Source: an uncultured Bacteroidia bacterium
GTDB lineage: Bacteria > Bacteroidota > Bacteroidia > NS11-12g > UBA9320
Direction: 5' to 3'
DNA length: 64,000 nt
Assembly (NCBI GenBank): GCA_905478335.1
Contig: CAJQIC010000011.1
Span: 1 to 64,000, forward strand
Position numbers and translations under genes: made by a program. This document shows positions 53,053-61,900 of the stretch, piece after piece. Each line of letters starts with the position of its first letter. Position 1 is the stretch's first letter. The notes beneath the pieces are model-generated. The model saw only the letters and a program-made list of their open reading frames with translations, was not told where the DNA came from and did no database searches.

Positions 53053-53190
53053 GAATTAGGGGTTTAATTTAAGACTAAAGACCAAAGACTAAAGACTGAT
53101 GAGATTCTTCGGTTCTCCTGACGTCTAACCTCTGAATGACGTTCTTGTTGTAATCAGTTTGCGTATTATCTAACTCTCAACTTTCAATTC
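53053..53190. repeat. Repeat island 5 between convergent genes
   Basis: A 138-bp gap without a gene. On the left GGAGTTAGGAATTAGG is followed by GACTAAAGACCAAAGACTAAAG (53073-53098), the same heptad words as islands 1-3. On the right (53170-53205) the words CTCAACTTTCAATTCTCAACTATCAATTT are, on the other strand, the TTGATAGTTGAGAATTG words seen in islands 1 and 2. So this island is bounded by opposite-strand copies of the two left-arm motifs. The core and CAATCCTT run are absent. Confidence 0.8.
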
Positions 53191-53985
53191 TCAACTATCA
53201 ATTTCAGATAATAATTTGTTGATATAGGTCGGAGTATGTTGCAAACGACTGCCATACCAGCTAAACATTTCTCCGTCTACCAAAACCACTGTGGAGTTTG
53301 GAAATTGGTCTGCTATGGCACTTTGATGCGCTTCCTTAAATGGAAAAGGTTCGGAAGACAAAAAGATATAGGAAGGGTTGATGTTTCGAATATCCGACAC
53401 GCTCAACTCGGGATACCTAGCTTGGTTTTGGATAGCGTTTTTAAATCCGGATTTTTCCAAAACATCATGGATAAATGTGTTCAATCCAACACCGTAATAC
53501 GGGTCTTTCCAAATTAAATACAATACATCATTTATTCCCGAATTAGTAGTTATTAAACGATTAAATGCGCGCTCCGTGTCAAAAATGAGTTTGTCAGTCA
53601 GGCTTGTTTTATGAAAGATGTGACCCATTGAACGCAGCATATCATACGAGTCGTTTATCGTATTAATATCGCTCATCCACACCGGAAATTCAGCTTGTAA
53701 TGTTTTAATCTGATCGGCTTCATTCTCTTCTTTGTTACCGATGATCAGATCCGGTTGCGACGCACGAATGGCGTCTAATTGCAACTTCTTTGTACCACCG
53801 ATTTTCTTGGCGTTTTTAAACTCGTCTGAAGGATGTATGCAAAAAACGGTTTGACCGATTGGTCTAACACCACGGTAGTATAACAACTCTGTTTGGGAAG
53901 GAACAAGGGAAACTACCTTCTTGGGTATACCCCGTAACTCAATCTGATGCCCCATTTGATCGGTATAGTGATGCAATTGAGACAC
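53191..53985 (-). CDS. BtuF-like helical-backbone metal-receptor protein without signal peptide
   Basis: The sequence matches the periplasmic binding proteins of cobalamin and iron-siderophore ABC transporters: RGIPKKVVSLVPSQTELLYYRG, QPDLIIGNKEEN, WKDPYYGVGLNTFIHDVLEKSGF, and ISNINPSY-like DIRNINPSYIFLSSEP. It starts at GTG 53985 with a hydrophilic N-terminus MSQLHHYTDQMGHQIEL, so there is no signal peptide and no lipobox. No transporter permease or ATPase gene is next to it. It may work in the cytosol, for example in corrinoid or metal handling, or the true exported start may have been lost. Next upstream is the cystathionine beta-synthase gene, 8 nt away. Confidence 0.82.
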   Translation of the reverse strand: MSQLHHYTDQMGHQIELRGIPKKVVSLVPSQTELLYYRGVRPIGQTVFCIHPSDEFKNAKKIGGTKKLQLDAIRASQPDLIIGNKEENEADQIKTLQAEFPVWMSDINTINDSYDMLRSMGHIFHKTSLTDKLIFDTERAFNRLITTNSGINDVLYLIWKDPYYGVGLNTFIHDVLEKSGFKNAIQNQARYPELSVSDIRNINPSYIFLSSEPFPFKEAHQSAIADQFPNSTVVLVDGEMFSWYGSRLQHTPTYINKLLSEIDS

Positions 53986-53993
53986 GACAGGCT

Positions 53994-55358
53994 TTATTTT
54001 GCTAATGCAGATATCAAATCGTACTTCGTGATGATGTGGTACACTCCACCAAGGTCCTCAACCATTACCGCAGGGTTTTCCTTGTTGATCGATTTCGAAA
54101 CGGAATCCATTTCTTCGTAATAACTTACAATTGGAAATGGAGCTTGCATAATTTCACTCACTGGCTGGTTTCCAGCGTCAAGGTTGTTAAGTAAAAGTCT
54201 GAATATGTGGTGGTCGTTTAAAGAACCAATAAAATCTCCAGCCTCGTTGACAACAGGCAATTGAGAGATACTGTATTTCTCCATTTTATCAAAAGCTGAT
54301 TTGGCTAAATCAGTGTCTAATACCGTAATCAGTGGTAAGTGCTGATGACTAGATATTAAGTCTAAAGCAGTTTTAGGCTTAGAATCAAGGAAGCCTCGAT
54401 CCTTCATCCAATCGTCGTTAAACGCCTTACCCATGTAACGCGTTGCATGGTCGTGAAACAGGACCACAACGACGTCTTCAGGTTTAAGATGATCTTTTAA
54501 CTGCAGGATGCCTTTAACCGCACTGCCGGCAGAGTTACCAACTAGAATTCCTTCTTCGCGCGCCAGTTTACGTTGCCAAACCAATCCATCTTTATCTGTA
54601 ACTTTCTCAAACTTGTCGATGACATCAAAATTGACACATTTTGGCAAGATGTCTTCTCCAATACCTTCGGTGATGTAAGGGTAAATTTCCTTTTCGTCAA
54701 ACTCGCCAGTTTCGTGGTATTTTTTGAATATGGAACCATAGGTATCTATGCCCCAAATCTGAATATCGGGATTTTGTTCTTTTAAGTATCGTCCAACACC
54801 ACTGATAGTACCACCAGTACCCACACCTACAACAAAGTGTGTGATCTTACCTTCAGTTTGTTCCCATATTTCTGGACCAGTTTGCTCGTAATGTGCCTTA
54901 ACATTACTAGGATTGTCATATTGATTGACATACCAAGCACCCGGAATTTCTTCCCCTAGTCTTTTAGAAACAGAGTAATACGACCTGCTGTCTGTTGGAT
55001 CAACGTCGGTAGGACATACAATAACTTCAGCGCCTACGGCTTTCAGAATATCTACTTTTTCTTTACTCTGCTTGTCTGTAGTTACAAAAACACATTTGTA
55101 TCCTTTAATCAGTCCAGCAATGGCCAAACCCATACCTGTGTTTCCACTTGTACCTTCAACGATAGTTCCTCCAGGCTTCAATCTGCCGTCGGCTTCTGCG
55201 TCAATAATCATTTGCAAAGCCATTCGGTCTTTCACTGAATTACCTGGGTTGGTCGTTTCAATCTTTGCTAAAACTGTTGCGGATACATCGGCAACGATAT
55301 CGTTCAATTTAACCAATGGTGTGTTTCCAATGGTCTCAAGTATGTTGTTGTAATACAT
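53994..55358 (-). CDS. Cystathionine beta-synthase with C-terminal CBS domain pair
   Basis: The enzyme makes cystathionine from serine and homocysteine, or related cysteine-forming reactions. The PLP lysine is Lys43 in NPGNSVKDRMA; EGTSGNTGMG binds the substrate carboxylate and GVGTGGTISG binds the cofactor phosphate. Residues about 335-454 form a CBS (Bateman) pair, QHLPLITVLD, SISQLPVVNEAGDFIGSLND and EDLGGVYHIITKYDLI, which in other organisms binds S-adenosylmethionine and adjusts activity. There is no N-terminal haem domain. Length 454. It shares the strand with the BtuF-like gene 8 nt downstream. Confidence 0.92.
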   Translation of the reverse strand: MYYNNILETIGNTPLVKLNDIVADVSATVLAKIETTNPGNSVKDRMALQMIIDAEADGRLKPGGTIVEGTSGNTGMGLAIAGLIKGYKCVFVTTDKQSKEKVDILKAVGAEVIVCPTDVDPTDSRSYYSVSKRLGEEIPGAWYVNQYDNPSNVKAHYEQTGPEIWEQTEGKITHFVVGVGTGGTISGVGRYLKEQNPDIQIWGIDTYGSIFKKYHETGEFDEKEIYPYITEGIGEDILPKCVNFDVIDKFEKVTDKDGLVWQRKLAREEGILVGNSAGSAVKGILQLKDHLKPEDVVVVLFHDHATRYMGKAFNDDWMKDRGFLDSKPKTALDLISSHQHLPLITVLDTDLAKSAFDKMEKYSISQLPVVNEAGDFIGSLNDHHIFRLLLNNLDAGNQPVSEIMQAPFPIVSYYEEMDSVSKSINKENPAVMVEDLGGVYHIITKYDLISALAK

Positions 55359-55510
55359 TGGTGCAAATGTACTTGGTTCATTAAGAATTTTTGAACGAAA
55401 TGTGTTTTATTCCAACGTCTATTCACCATTGAATTCGACTTGATTTCCGTTGTAGTCCACGCCCCATATATTTTTAAATTTTCATGCTCAAATAATAATA
55501 ACTTCGCGGC

Positions 55511-56380
55511 ATGTTTGTGAGTGGATTCACTTTCGTTAAAAACGCTGTAAAGCTTGATTACCCAGTAGTTGAGGCGATTTCATCTGTTCTGCCATTGGTA
55601 GATGAAATGGTGGTTGCTGTTGGGGCTTCCGACGACGACACTAGATCTGTAATCGAAGCGATTGACAAGACTAAAATACGAATTATCGATACGGTTTGGG
55701 ACGATACTTTGAGAGAAGGAGGAAAGGTGTTGGCCGAAGAGACAAATAAAGCCAAAGAAGCGGTAAGCAGCGAAGCCGATTGGCTTGTTTACATCCAGGC
55801 GGATGAATGCATACATGAAAAATATCACAACGAGATTAGCGAGCAAATGGAACGCTATTGTGATGATAAAACAGTTGAAGGATTATTATTTGATTATAAA
55901 CACTTTTATGGTAGCTATGATTTTATTGGCGACAGCCGTACGTGGTATAAGAAAGAGATACGCGTCATCAAAAATGATGAACAAATAAGCAGTTGGAAAG
56001 ATGCCCAAGGTTTTCGTAAACAAGGACGAAAGCTACAAGTTAAAAAAATCGACGCTGCGATATACCATTATGGTTGGGTACGCCACCCAAAGTACATGAT
56101 GGCAAAGGCCTATGAGGCGAACAAACTTTGGCACTCCGACAAATGGGTAGAAGAGCGGTTTGATCCTGAAAAGGATTTTGACTACAGCCAAATAGACTCG
56201 CTTAAACCATTCACTGGATCTCATCCTACTTGTATGCAACCACGCATCAAAAAGATGAATTGGACCTTTACATTCGACCCAAGTCAAAAAAAGTTTGGAA
56301 TTAAAACGGGCTTCCTCTATTGGCTCGAAAAAGTCACCGGTTATAGGGTAGGCGAGCACAAGAATTACATCGAAATGTAA
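55511..56380 (+). CDS. GT2-like glycosyltransferase
   Basis: The sequence starts with SGFTFVKNAVKLDYPVVEAI, the first strand and helix of a Rossmann-like GT-A fold. MVVAVGASDDDTRSVIEAI follows, and DWLVYIQADECIHEKY contains the DxD-equivalent QADE. FRKQGRKLQV and IYHYGWVRHPKYMMAKAYE recall group-2 family proteins acting on surface polysaccharide. Length 289, without a membrane segment, so it is cytosolic. The nucleotide sugar is unknown, and no other polysaccharide gene is next to it. Confidence 0.82.
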   Translation: MFVSGFTFVKNAVKLDYPVVEAISSVLPLVDEMVVAVGASDDDTRSVIEAIDKTKIRIIDTVWDDTLREGGKVLAEETNKAKEAVSSEADWLVYIQADECIHEKYHNEISEQMERYCDDKTVEGLLFDYKHFYGSYDFIGDSRTWYKKEIRVIKNDEQISSWKDAQGFRKQGRKLQVKKIDAAIYHYGWVRHPKYMMAKAYEANKLWHSDKWVEERFDPEKDFDYSQIDSLKPFTGSHPTCMQPRIKKMNWTFTFDPSQKKFGIKTGFLYWLEKVTGYRVGEHKNYIEM

Positions 56381-56466
56381 GTCGTAATTTTTTTTTTAGT
56401 TCTAAACCCAACCTTTGGATTAGAACTTGTCGTAGATGCTAATGAAGGACAAAGTGATTTACGACG

Positions 56467-57048
56467 ATTAACCCAACATTAGACATACCGATCCATCTTG
56501 ATCAAGCCAAAGAGTCAAGTCTTCAGCTTGAGGAAATAATAAAGCGGTGTCTTAAAAATGATCGGGTTGCTCAAGCGAAACTCTACCAAACCTACCATGG
56601 CAAGCTGCTAGCACTGTGTCAGCGGTACTGTGAAAATAGAGACGACGCATTGGCTGTTTTAAACCACGGGTTCCTTAAAGTATTTAAATACTTATCGACT
56701 TACGACGACAAATATGAATTTGGAGGATGGATATACCGTATAGTACAGTACACAGCTATTGACCACGTTCGTAAACACGTTCGCAAAACGAAGCAATTAC
56801 CCACTCAAGAACTAGACGTAGAGATTGAGATTGAATCCAATGCAATCGAAAAGTTGTACGCAGATGATTTAATCAGTCTGCTACACCGATTACCTTACAC
56901 AACAAAAGTTGTCTTTAACCTTTTTGCCATAGAAGGGTTTAGCCATACTGATATCGCCAAAGAGCTAGAGATGTCGGTAGGGACAAGTAAATGGCATGTT
57001 AACAATGCGCGCAAGCGGCTTAAAAAATGGATTGAAACCTATGAATAA
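56467..57048 (+). CDS. ECF-like RNA polymerase sigma factor with no standard start codon
   Basis: Reading the frame upstream of the TTG at 56650 gives an uninterrupted sigma-like N-terminus: EEIIKRCLKNDRVAQAKLYQTYHGKLLALC (region 2.1), then FKVFKYL-type helix and GGWIYRIVQYTAIDHVRKH (2.3-2.4), and a region 4 helix-turn-helix, FSHTDIAKELEMSVGTSKWHVNNARKRLKKWI. No ATG, GTG or TTG is in this frame between the stop at 56455 and 56650, which lies inside region 2. The best candidate is ATT at 56467, overlapping the stop of a small upstream frame (56436-56471) as GATTAA. The gene overlaps the next one by 8 nt. Confidence 0.72.
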   Translation: MNPTLDIPIHLDQAKESSLQLEEIIKRCLKNDRVAQAKLYQTYHGKLLALCQRYCENRDDALAVLNHGFLKVFKYLSTYDDKYEFGGWIYRIVQYTAIDHVRKHVRKTKQLPTQELDVEIEIESNAIEKLYADDLISLLHRLPYTTKVVFNLFAIEGFSHTDIAKELEMSVGTSKWHVNNARKRLKKWIETYE

Positions 57049-58567
57049 AAAAGATTTTATATCGATAGATAAAGCGTTTCAAGACAATTTAGGGTCTCAT
57101 GAAATGCCTTTCCAAAATGGAGATTGGGAAGATATGTTGTCCAAATTAGATTCGGACGACGGCGCGATACTTTTGCCTCCTGATAAACATATTTTCACTA
57201 ATTTTAAACACATAACCATTATGATACTAATAACAACACTTACAGCTGGTTTGATGTGGATGTCAAGTCCGCAAGAACCCACAGCCACAATAGTTGCGGA
57301 AACACGACCAAGCCAAACGATTACGGCGTTAGCACAATCTGATCAGCCAGACATGGCAGAACCAATTGTTAGCATACCAACGGAACAAAATGCTGCGGAA
57401 CGGTTTATAAACCAAGCTGAAGTTAATATGCAAAGCTTTGTAGAGACGTTGACTCAGCCTCTACAACAGGAAGAACAGATGCTACTCAGCGAAAGTGATG
57501 TTTCACCGTTGTCTTTTATTGACGTATTGGGTTCAAATCCAGAAAACGATATCGCGTCTCCTGATACCGCTAAGTTCTTAAAAACTGTGGTTTCGAAATA
57601 TTGGGTAGACACAACCTATACCTACATCCACCATCCACCATCCAGAGACATAGAAGACGGTTGGTTTGGCCTGTATTATACCAATCAACAATTAACAGAC
57701 GCAAACGATTGGGAACGAATAGGAAGACATACAGAAACCCATGGTTTTAACCTCCAATTTATGTCTGGAAACATCCTGCCTGGAGAGAATCTTGCTATTT
57801 ATGGTGGCATTGACTGGGGCATGCAATTCTATGGAAGGTCAGAAAGTTCGGAGGTATTAATCAATTCCGTTAATGAAGATCGAGGACTGACGTTTTTACG
57901 CAGCCACAGCAATGATTTGTATTTCTCAGGCCAAATAGAATGGGCTCAATTTCCTATTGTCCCTTACCTGCACGGGGCTGCGGGAGGAAGAATTTTAACA
58001 ACTGCTCAAACTACACGAGCGCTTTTACCTTCAGCGGACTATGAGAGTTCCCAAGAAAACGGCGTACACACCCGAGCAGCACTATCAACCAAGTTTGGTG
58101 TAGGGGCTAAACTCCGCATAGCGCCACGTGTATATTTAGATGCCAGATACTCCATAGTAAACACGAGACCAATTGAAACCGTAGACTATGCAAACACCGG
58201 ATTTGATGGTTTAGATTTCGATTTAGGTTTCAAAAAAATAAACATGAATGCTGGCCAAGTTCAGTTTGGAATTGTATTCGACGTGAGCAGTGATACGAGA
58301 ACCAAAATTGTAGACGAACCTGGACATTGGGAAGAGCGTACGCAAACATTGTATGTGGATCCTACCGATTCCACAAAAGTGTTTGTCCCATGTCCTTGTG
58401 ATAAACCAAAGAGAAACGCACGTATACGCAATAATTCTTCTAACAGAAACTTCCCTGATTTTGAAGACGGAATATTTAGACCGGGTTCTGGATCTGGTTC
58501 AGGATCGGGCTCTGGCTCAGGAAAAGGAAGCTTCCCTGGATTGAAAAAACCACCGGTACGATGGTAA
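57041..58567 (+). CDS. Anti-sigma-like protein with beta-barrel C-terminal domain (508 aa)
   Basis: The start at ATG 57041 overlaps the sigma gene by 8 nt. Residues 1-60 are cytosolic, with the NGDWEDMLSKLD motif seen in Bacteroidota sigma-associated membrane proteins; a single membrane segment (about 62-80) follows. A Pro/Thr/Gln-rich periplasmic linker (to about 200) leads to a PorT/OMP-like domain (VNTRPIETVDYANTGF). The end is an unusual Gly-Ser run (about residues 484-498) plus KGSFPGLKKPPVRW. It likely controls the sigma factor and may sense envelope state. The mixed Gly-Ser codons suggest selection for the protein sequence. Confidence 0.72.
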   Translation: MNKKDFISIDKAFQDNLGSHEMPFQNGDWEDMLSKLDSDDGAILLPPDKHIFTNFKHITIMILITTLTAGLMWMSSPQEPTATIVAETRPSQTITALAQSDQPDMAEPIVSIPTEQNAAERFINQAEVNMQSFVETLTQPLQQEEQMLLSESDVSPLSFIDVLGSNPENDIASPDTAKFLKTVVSKYWVDTTYTYIHHPPSRDIEDGWFGLYYTNQQLTDANDWERIGRHTETHGFNLQFMSGNILPGENLAIYGGIDWGMQFYGRSESSEVLINSVNEDRGLTFLRSHSNDLYFSGQIEWAQFPIVPYLHGAAGGRILTTAQTTRALLPSADYESSQENGVHTRAALSTKFGVGAKLRIAPRVYLDARYSIVNTRPIETVDYANTGFDGLDFDLGFKKINMNAGQVQFGIVFDVSSDTRTKIVDEPGHWEERTQTLYVDPTDSTKVFVPCPCDKPKRNARIRNNSSNRNFPDFEDGIFRPGSGSGSGSGSGSGKGSFPGLKKPPVRW

Positions 58568-58601
58568 GTCGTTTCGTAATATTCAAACCATATTAACATA
58601 C

Positions 58602-58648
58602 ACGGGTTTATATCAAGTACTTAATTTGATATAAACCCGTTATTTTTG
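58602..58648 (+). promoter_or_regulatory. 15-bp-arm inverted repeat and -7 box before the metal cluster
   Basis: ACGGGTTTATATCAA (58602-58616) and TTGATATAAACCCGT (58626-58640) are perfect inverted copies around 9 nt. TATTTTTG (58641-58648) directly follows and fits TAnnTTTG. The ATG of the first cluster gene is at 58656. It could be an operator overlapping the promoter, a terminator for the upstream gene (the stop is 35 nt earlier and the tract after the stem is T-rich), or both. Confidence 0.65.
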
Positions 58649-58655
58649 CACCAGA

Positions 58656-59042
58656 ATGAAACGCTTCACAGCCATACTCGTTTTGATTACACTTGTTTGT
58701 AATTACACTGGTGTGCAGCTGTGTGTTGATTTTTGCTGCGATTCGATAGAATCCATTCATTTTGGTGAAGAAGAAGCTGAAGCATTTTGTCACATTGATG
58801 ATTGTGGGTCTGTACCCGAATCAGATTGTTGCGATTCTGAGCAGTTTCAAGTTGAGCCGCAACTATTGGACTACACTGTAAATGAATTGGAGCAAATTAA
58901 AACGCCGTTCGTTTACATACACAATCAAATTAACCCGTTTACACGTATCACTTTTGAATCTGATACCCCTTGTAAAACAATAGACAGCAGGCCATTGGTT
59001 CCGGTTCCAATCCGAGAACTCACACAGGTTTCTCTTTGTTAG
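58656..59042 (+). CDS. Small Cys-rich exported protein of a metal (copper-type) cluster
   Basis: A signal peptide (residues 1-20) is followed by Cys at 15, 23, 27, 28, 45, 50, 58 and 59, including CVDFCC, CHIDDC and DCCD, then a polar domain ending RELTQVSLC. This pattern resembles the HYC_CC_PP proteins that precede TonB receptors and HMA-domain proteins in Bacteroidota, though the HYC and PP marks are not exact. It probably binds metal in the periplasm or at the outer membrane. It is the first gene after the palindrome and 81 nt before the TonB receptor gene. Confidence 0.7.
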   Translation: MKRFTAILVLITLVCNYTGVQLCVDFCCDSIESIHFGEEEAEAFCHIDDCGSVPESDCCDSEQFQVEPQLLDYTVNELEQIKTPFVYIHNQINPFTRITFESDTPCKTIDSRPLVPVPIRELTQVSLC

Positions 59043-59123
59043 CATTCACTTTTATTATGGCAGCAACAAGCTGCAGATTGCGTTGAATACAACGTTTATT
59101 CCCTTTAATAAAAGTAATTTTTA

Positions 59124-61358
59124 ATGAAAAATATTTTAATTGGTGCACTAGCATTATTCACCGTGTTTCAGGCAAATGCGAAACAGTTAAGTGGATATGT
59201 GTATGCACTCGACAAGAAAAAGAAAGTCCCCCTAGAAGGGGCAGCAATTTTGGAACTGGGCCAGCCCAATGGTACACTTACCGATGGCAATGGTTTTTTC
59301 GAAATTGATTTAAATACGAATACGACTCAAATTGTGGTGAGTTATGTGTCCTTTATTTCTGATACCATCAACATTGCCGACAAAGTAGCCATTGAAATTA
59401 TACTTAAACCGATGGCTGGCACCTTAGGTGTAGTAGAATTAAATAAGCGTAGGCGTACTTACGGTATTAGAAGCTTAGACCCAAGAACCACGCTACATTT
59501 ACGTGAGCAAGAATTTCAAAAGGCAGCTTGCTGTAATTTGTCTGAAAGCTTTGAGAATGCACCTGCAATCGATGTTTCTTTTACAGACGCTGTGACTGGA
59601 ACCAAGCAAATCAAAATGTTGGGTTTAGATGGCGTGTATACATCCATAACACGAGAGTTTATGCCTTCTGTACGGGGATTAAATTCGTTCTACGGTTTAA
59701 GTTTTATACCAGCGGCTTGGGTAGAAGGTATTCAAATTACCAAAGGAGCTGGGAGTGTTGTCAATGGTTTCGAGAGTATGTCGGGGCAAATTAACATTGA
59801 AATGAAAAAGCCCTATGGCCGAGATCAGTTTATGTTTGATCAGTTCATTTCAGAATCGGGGAGAAGCGAGACAGATGTTATGGTAAGACGTGATTTAAGC
59901 AAACACGTTGCCACTTCGCTCTTTGGACGTTTTGGTATTCGTCCTACAGAAATGGATAGAAACAATGATGGTTTTTTAGATAATCCAACGAGCAACCAAT
60001 ATCAATTAATGAATCGTTGGCAGTTTCATGGAGATAATGGTTTAGAAGGACAATTTAACGTGTCTTACAACAAGGATGAGAAGACGGCCGGTCAGTTCGG
60101 GTCGGAGAACCCCAATCCCTATAACGTGCTTATAGATAACGAGCAACTCGATGTTTGGGCTAAACTTGGAAAGGCCTTTAAAGACAAGCCTTATAAGAGT
60201 TTTGGGTCTCAGTACGCTTTTAATACGATTTCAAGTCAAATCGTTTATGGAAATGACAGCAATCAAAATGTGCTGACTACTAAAGGACAAACGGCCTATG
60301 TGAATTTGATGTTCCAGTCGATAATACGCAATACGAATCACGGCTATAAAACGGGTATCAGCTTTATTTCTGATTGGGTAGAAGAATCATTTGACACATT
60401 TAATGTAGACAGGCAGGAAATGGTGCCTGGTGCCTATTTTGAATATACGATGAAGCCAGACAGTCTGTGGATTTTGGTCTCTGGGGCTAGAATGGATTAC
60501 AGTAACCTTTTTGGTTTCTTTCCAACATTTAGGTTTCATGGCAAACGCAATTCCAAAGATGAGAAAACTGCGTTAAGGTTTTCAATCGGAAATGGAAGAA
60601 GAACGCCAAACTTTTTTGCTCAAAATCAAAATCTACTCATTTCGTCAAAACCAGTTGTTTTGAATACAAAGGCAGGCGAAACAATGGGCGTTATACAAGA
60701 ATCTTCACTCAACATGGGTATAAGCTTGCAACAGAAATTTAAACTGTCGTATATGCCGTCTGAAGTGCAGTTTGATTTTTTTAGAACAACTTTTTATAAC
60801 GAATTGTTAAGTAATAGAGAAACACAAACACTTGTTTTGGAGTCTTTGCAAAATGGAACGATTGCCAATAGCGCACAAGCACAGCTAGACGTGCAACCTG
60901 CGCGACGAACGGAGTTGCGCTTTGCCTACAGGCTTTTTGATGTTACTTCGGTTTATGATGGAAATCGCGTTGAAAAGCCGTTAATATCTAAGCACAGAGG
61001 CTTTTTTAATATTACACAAAGAACTAGAAGCAAATGGCAGTTTTCGTCGACGCTTCAGCTTTATGGTCCACAACGTATTCCTGGTCTTGACTTTGCAGCG
61101 GAGAACTTCAATGCGCAATACAGTCCTGTGTTTCCGTTATTAAATGCTCAAGTGAGCAAACGATTTAAAAAGAAACCGTTTGAAGTATACATTGGTGTCG
61201 AGAATTTGTTGAACTATAAGCAGGATAATCCAATTCTTGGCGCATCTAATCCGTTTGGTTCGAATTTTGATGCAACAAGTGTGTGGGGGCCAGTGTTTGG
61301 CAGAATGCTGTACGCCGGGTTTAGGTATAGAGTAAGGATAGAAGAAGAAAAGAAATAA
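59124..61358 (+). CDS. TonB-dependent receptor, copper-cluster type
   Basis: An outer-membrane receptor of 744 residues that takes up a metal or metal complex with TonB energy. After the signal peptide come a CarboxypepD_reg-like domain (about residues 20-105, LSGYVYALDKKKKVPLEGA), a linker with RTYGIRSLDPRTT, and the plug: FQKAACCNLSESFENAPAID, DAVTGTKQIKMLGLDGVY and ITKGAGSVVNGFESMSGQINI. The barrel fills the rest and ends VRIEEEKK rather than in an aromatic residue. The CCNLSESFE plug motif is characteristic of receptors linked to HMA proteins. The HMA gene follows 57 nt later. Confidence 0.9.
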   Translation: MKNILIGALALFTVFQANAKQLSGYVYALDKKKKVPLEGAAILELGQPNGTLTDGNGFFEIDLNTNTTQIVVSYVSFISDTINIADKVAIEIILKPMAGTLGVVELNKRRRTYGIRSLDPRTTLHLREQEFQKAACCNLSESFENAPAIDVSFTDAVTGTKQIKMLGLDGVYTSITREFMPSVRGLNSFYGLSFIPAAWVEGIQITKGAGSVVNGFESMSGQINIEMKKPYGRDQFMFDQFISESGRSETDVMVRRDLSKHVATSLFGRFGIRPTEMDRNNDGFLDNPTSNQYQLMNRWQFHGDNGLEGQFNVSYNKDEKTAGQFGSENPNPYNVLIDNEQLDVWAKLGKAFKDKPYKSFGSQYAFNTISSQIVYGNDSNQNVLTTKGQTAYVNLMFQSIIRNTNHGYKTGISFISDWVEESFDTFNVDRQEMVPGAYFEYTMKPDSLWILVSGARMDYSNLFGFFPTFRFHGKRNSKDEKTALRFSIGNGRRTPNFFAQNQNLLISSKPVVLNTKAGETMGVIQESSLNMGISLQQKFKLSYMPSEVQFDFFRTTFYNELLSNRETQTLVLESLQNGTIANSAQAQLDVQPARRTELRFAYRLFDVTSVYDGNRVEKPLISKHRGFFNITQRTRSKWQFSSTLQLYGPQRIPGLDFAAENFNAQYSPVFPLLNAQVSKRFKKKPFEVYIGVENLLNYKQDNPILGASNPFGSNFDATSVWGPVFGRMLYAGFRYRVRIEEEKK

Positions 61359-61415
61359 ATAATTGGACTACATGCAACCATTTGGATTGACAGATAGTCT
61401 ACTAAAAACAACAAT

Positions 61416-61766
61416 ATGAAAACAACAAAATACGTAATGCTCACATTGCTACTTGCAGTGAGCCAATTGGGACTTGCAAAAAGCGTGGTAACCGAGTTTA
61501 AAGTCGAAGGACAGTGTGGTGATTGTAAGTCACGGATTGAAAAGGCGTTGGATCTTCCAGGAATCAGTTTCGCGACATGGGATGTCGATTCTAAAATGAT
61601 AACCATTCGATATAACGACAAAAGATTCTCAGAAACCGATATTCATTCAATTATTAGTGAACTTGGCTACGCTACTGAAAAACAAGAGGCTAATCAAACG
61701 GCTGAAGATGCACTGCCCAAGTGTTGTCGACCTGGCGGTGCAAAGCATTGTGCGCCCAAGGAATAA
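61416..61766 (+). CDS. Exported heavy-metal-associated (HMA) domain protein
   Basis: A signal peptide (residues 1-21) precedes one HMA domain with the metal-binding GQCGDCKSRIEKAL (Cys34, Cys37), then IRYNDKRFSETDIHSIISELGYAT, the second half of the ferredoxin-like fold. The tail LPKCCRPGGAKHCAPKE carries three more Cys and may be a second metal site. The protein is probably periplasmic and hands metal (copper is the usual one for the fold) to or from the TonB receptor's cargo. It ends 33 nt before a strong terminator. Confidence 0.88.
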   Translation: MKTTKYVMLTLLLAVSQLGLAKSVVTEFKVEGQCGDCKSRIEKALDLPGISFATWDVDSKMITIRYNDKRFSETDIHSIISELGYATEKQEANQTAEDALPKCCRPGGAKHCAPKE

Positions 61767-61798
61767 GTTAATTACGAACAAAAATTTGCAGATACATA

Positions 61799-61833
61799 AA
61801 GCGAATCAGTTTAAGGCTGGTTCGCTTTTTTTT
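61799..61833 (+). terminator. Rho-independent terminator of the metal cluster
   Basis: AAGCGAATCAG (61799-61809) pairs with CTGGTTCGCTT (61817-61827) with one G-T pair, around the loop TTTAAGG, followed by eight T. The 11-bp stem and T-run make this one of the clearest terminators in the window. It closes the run 58656-61766. Confidence 0.92.
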
Positions 61834-61900
61834 AAGCATGACTTGATTGTACTGGTAGATTAAACATAGCTTTTTCATGGTGGTTTATTTGCCGTTTTCG

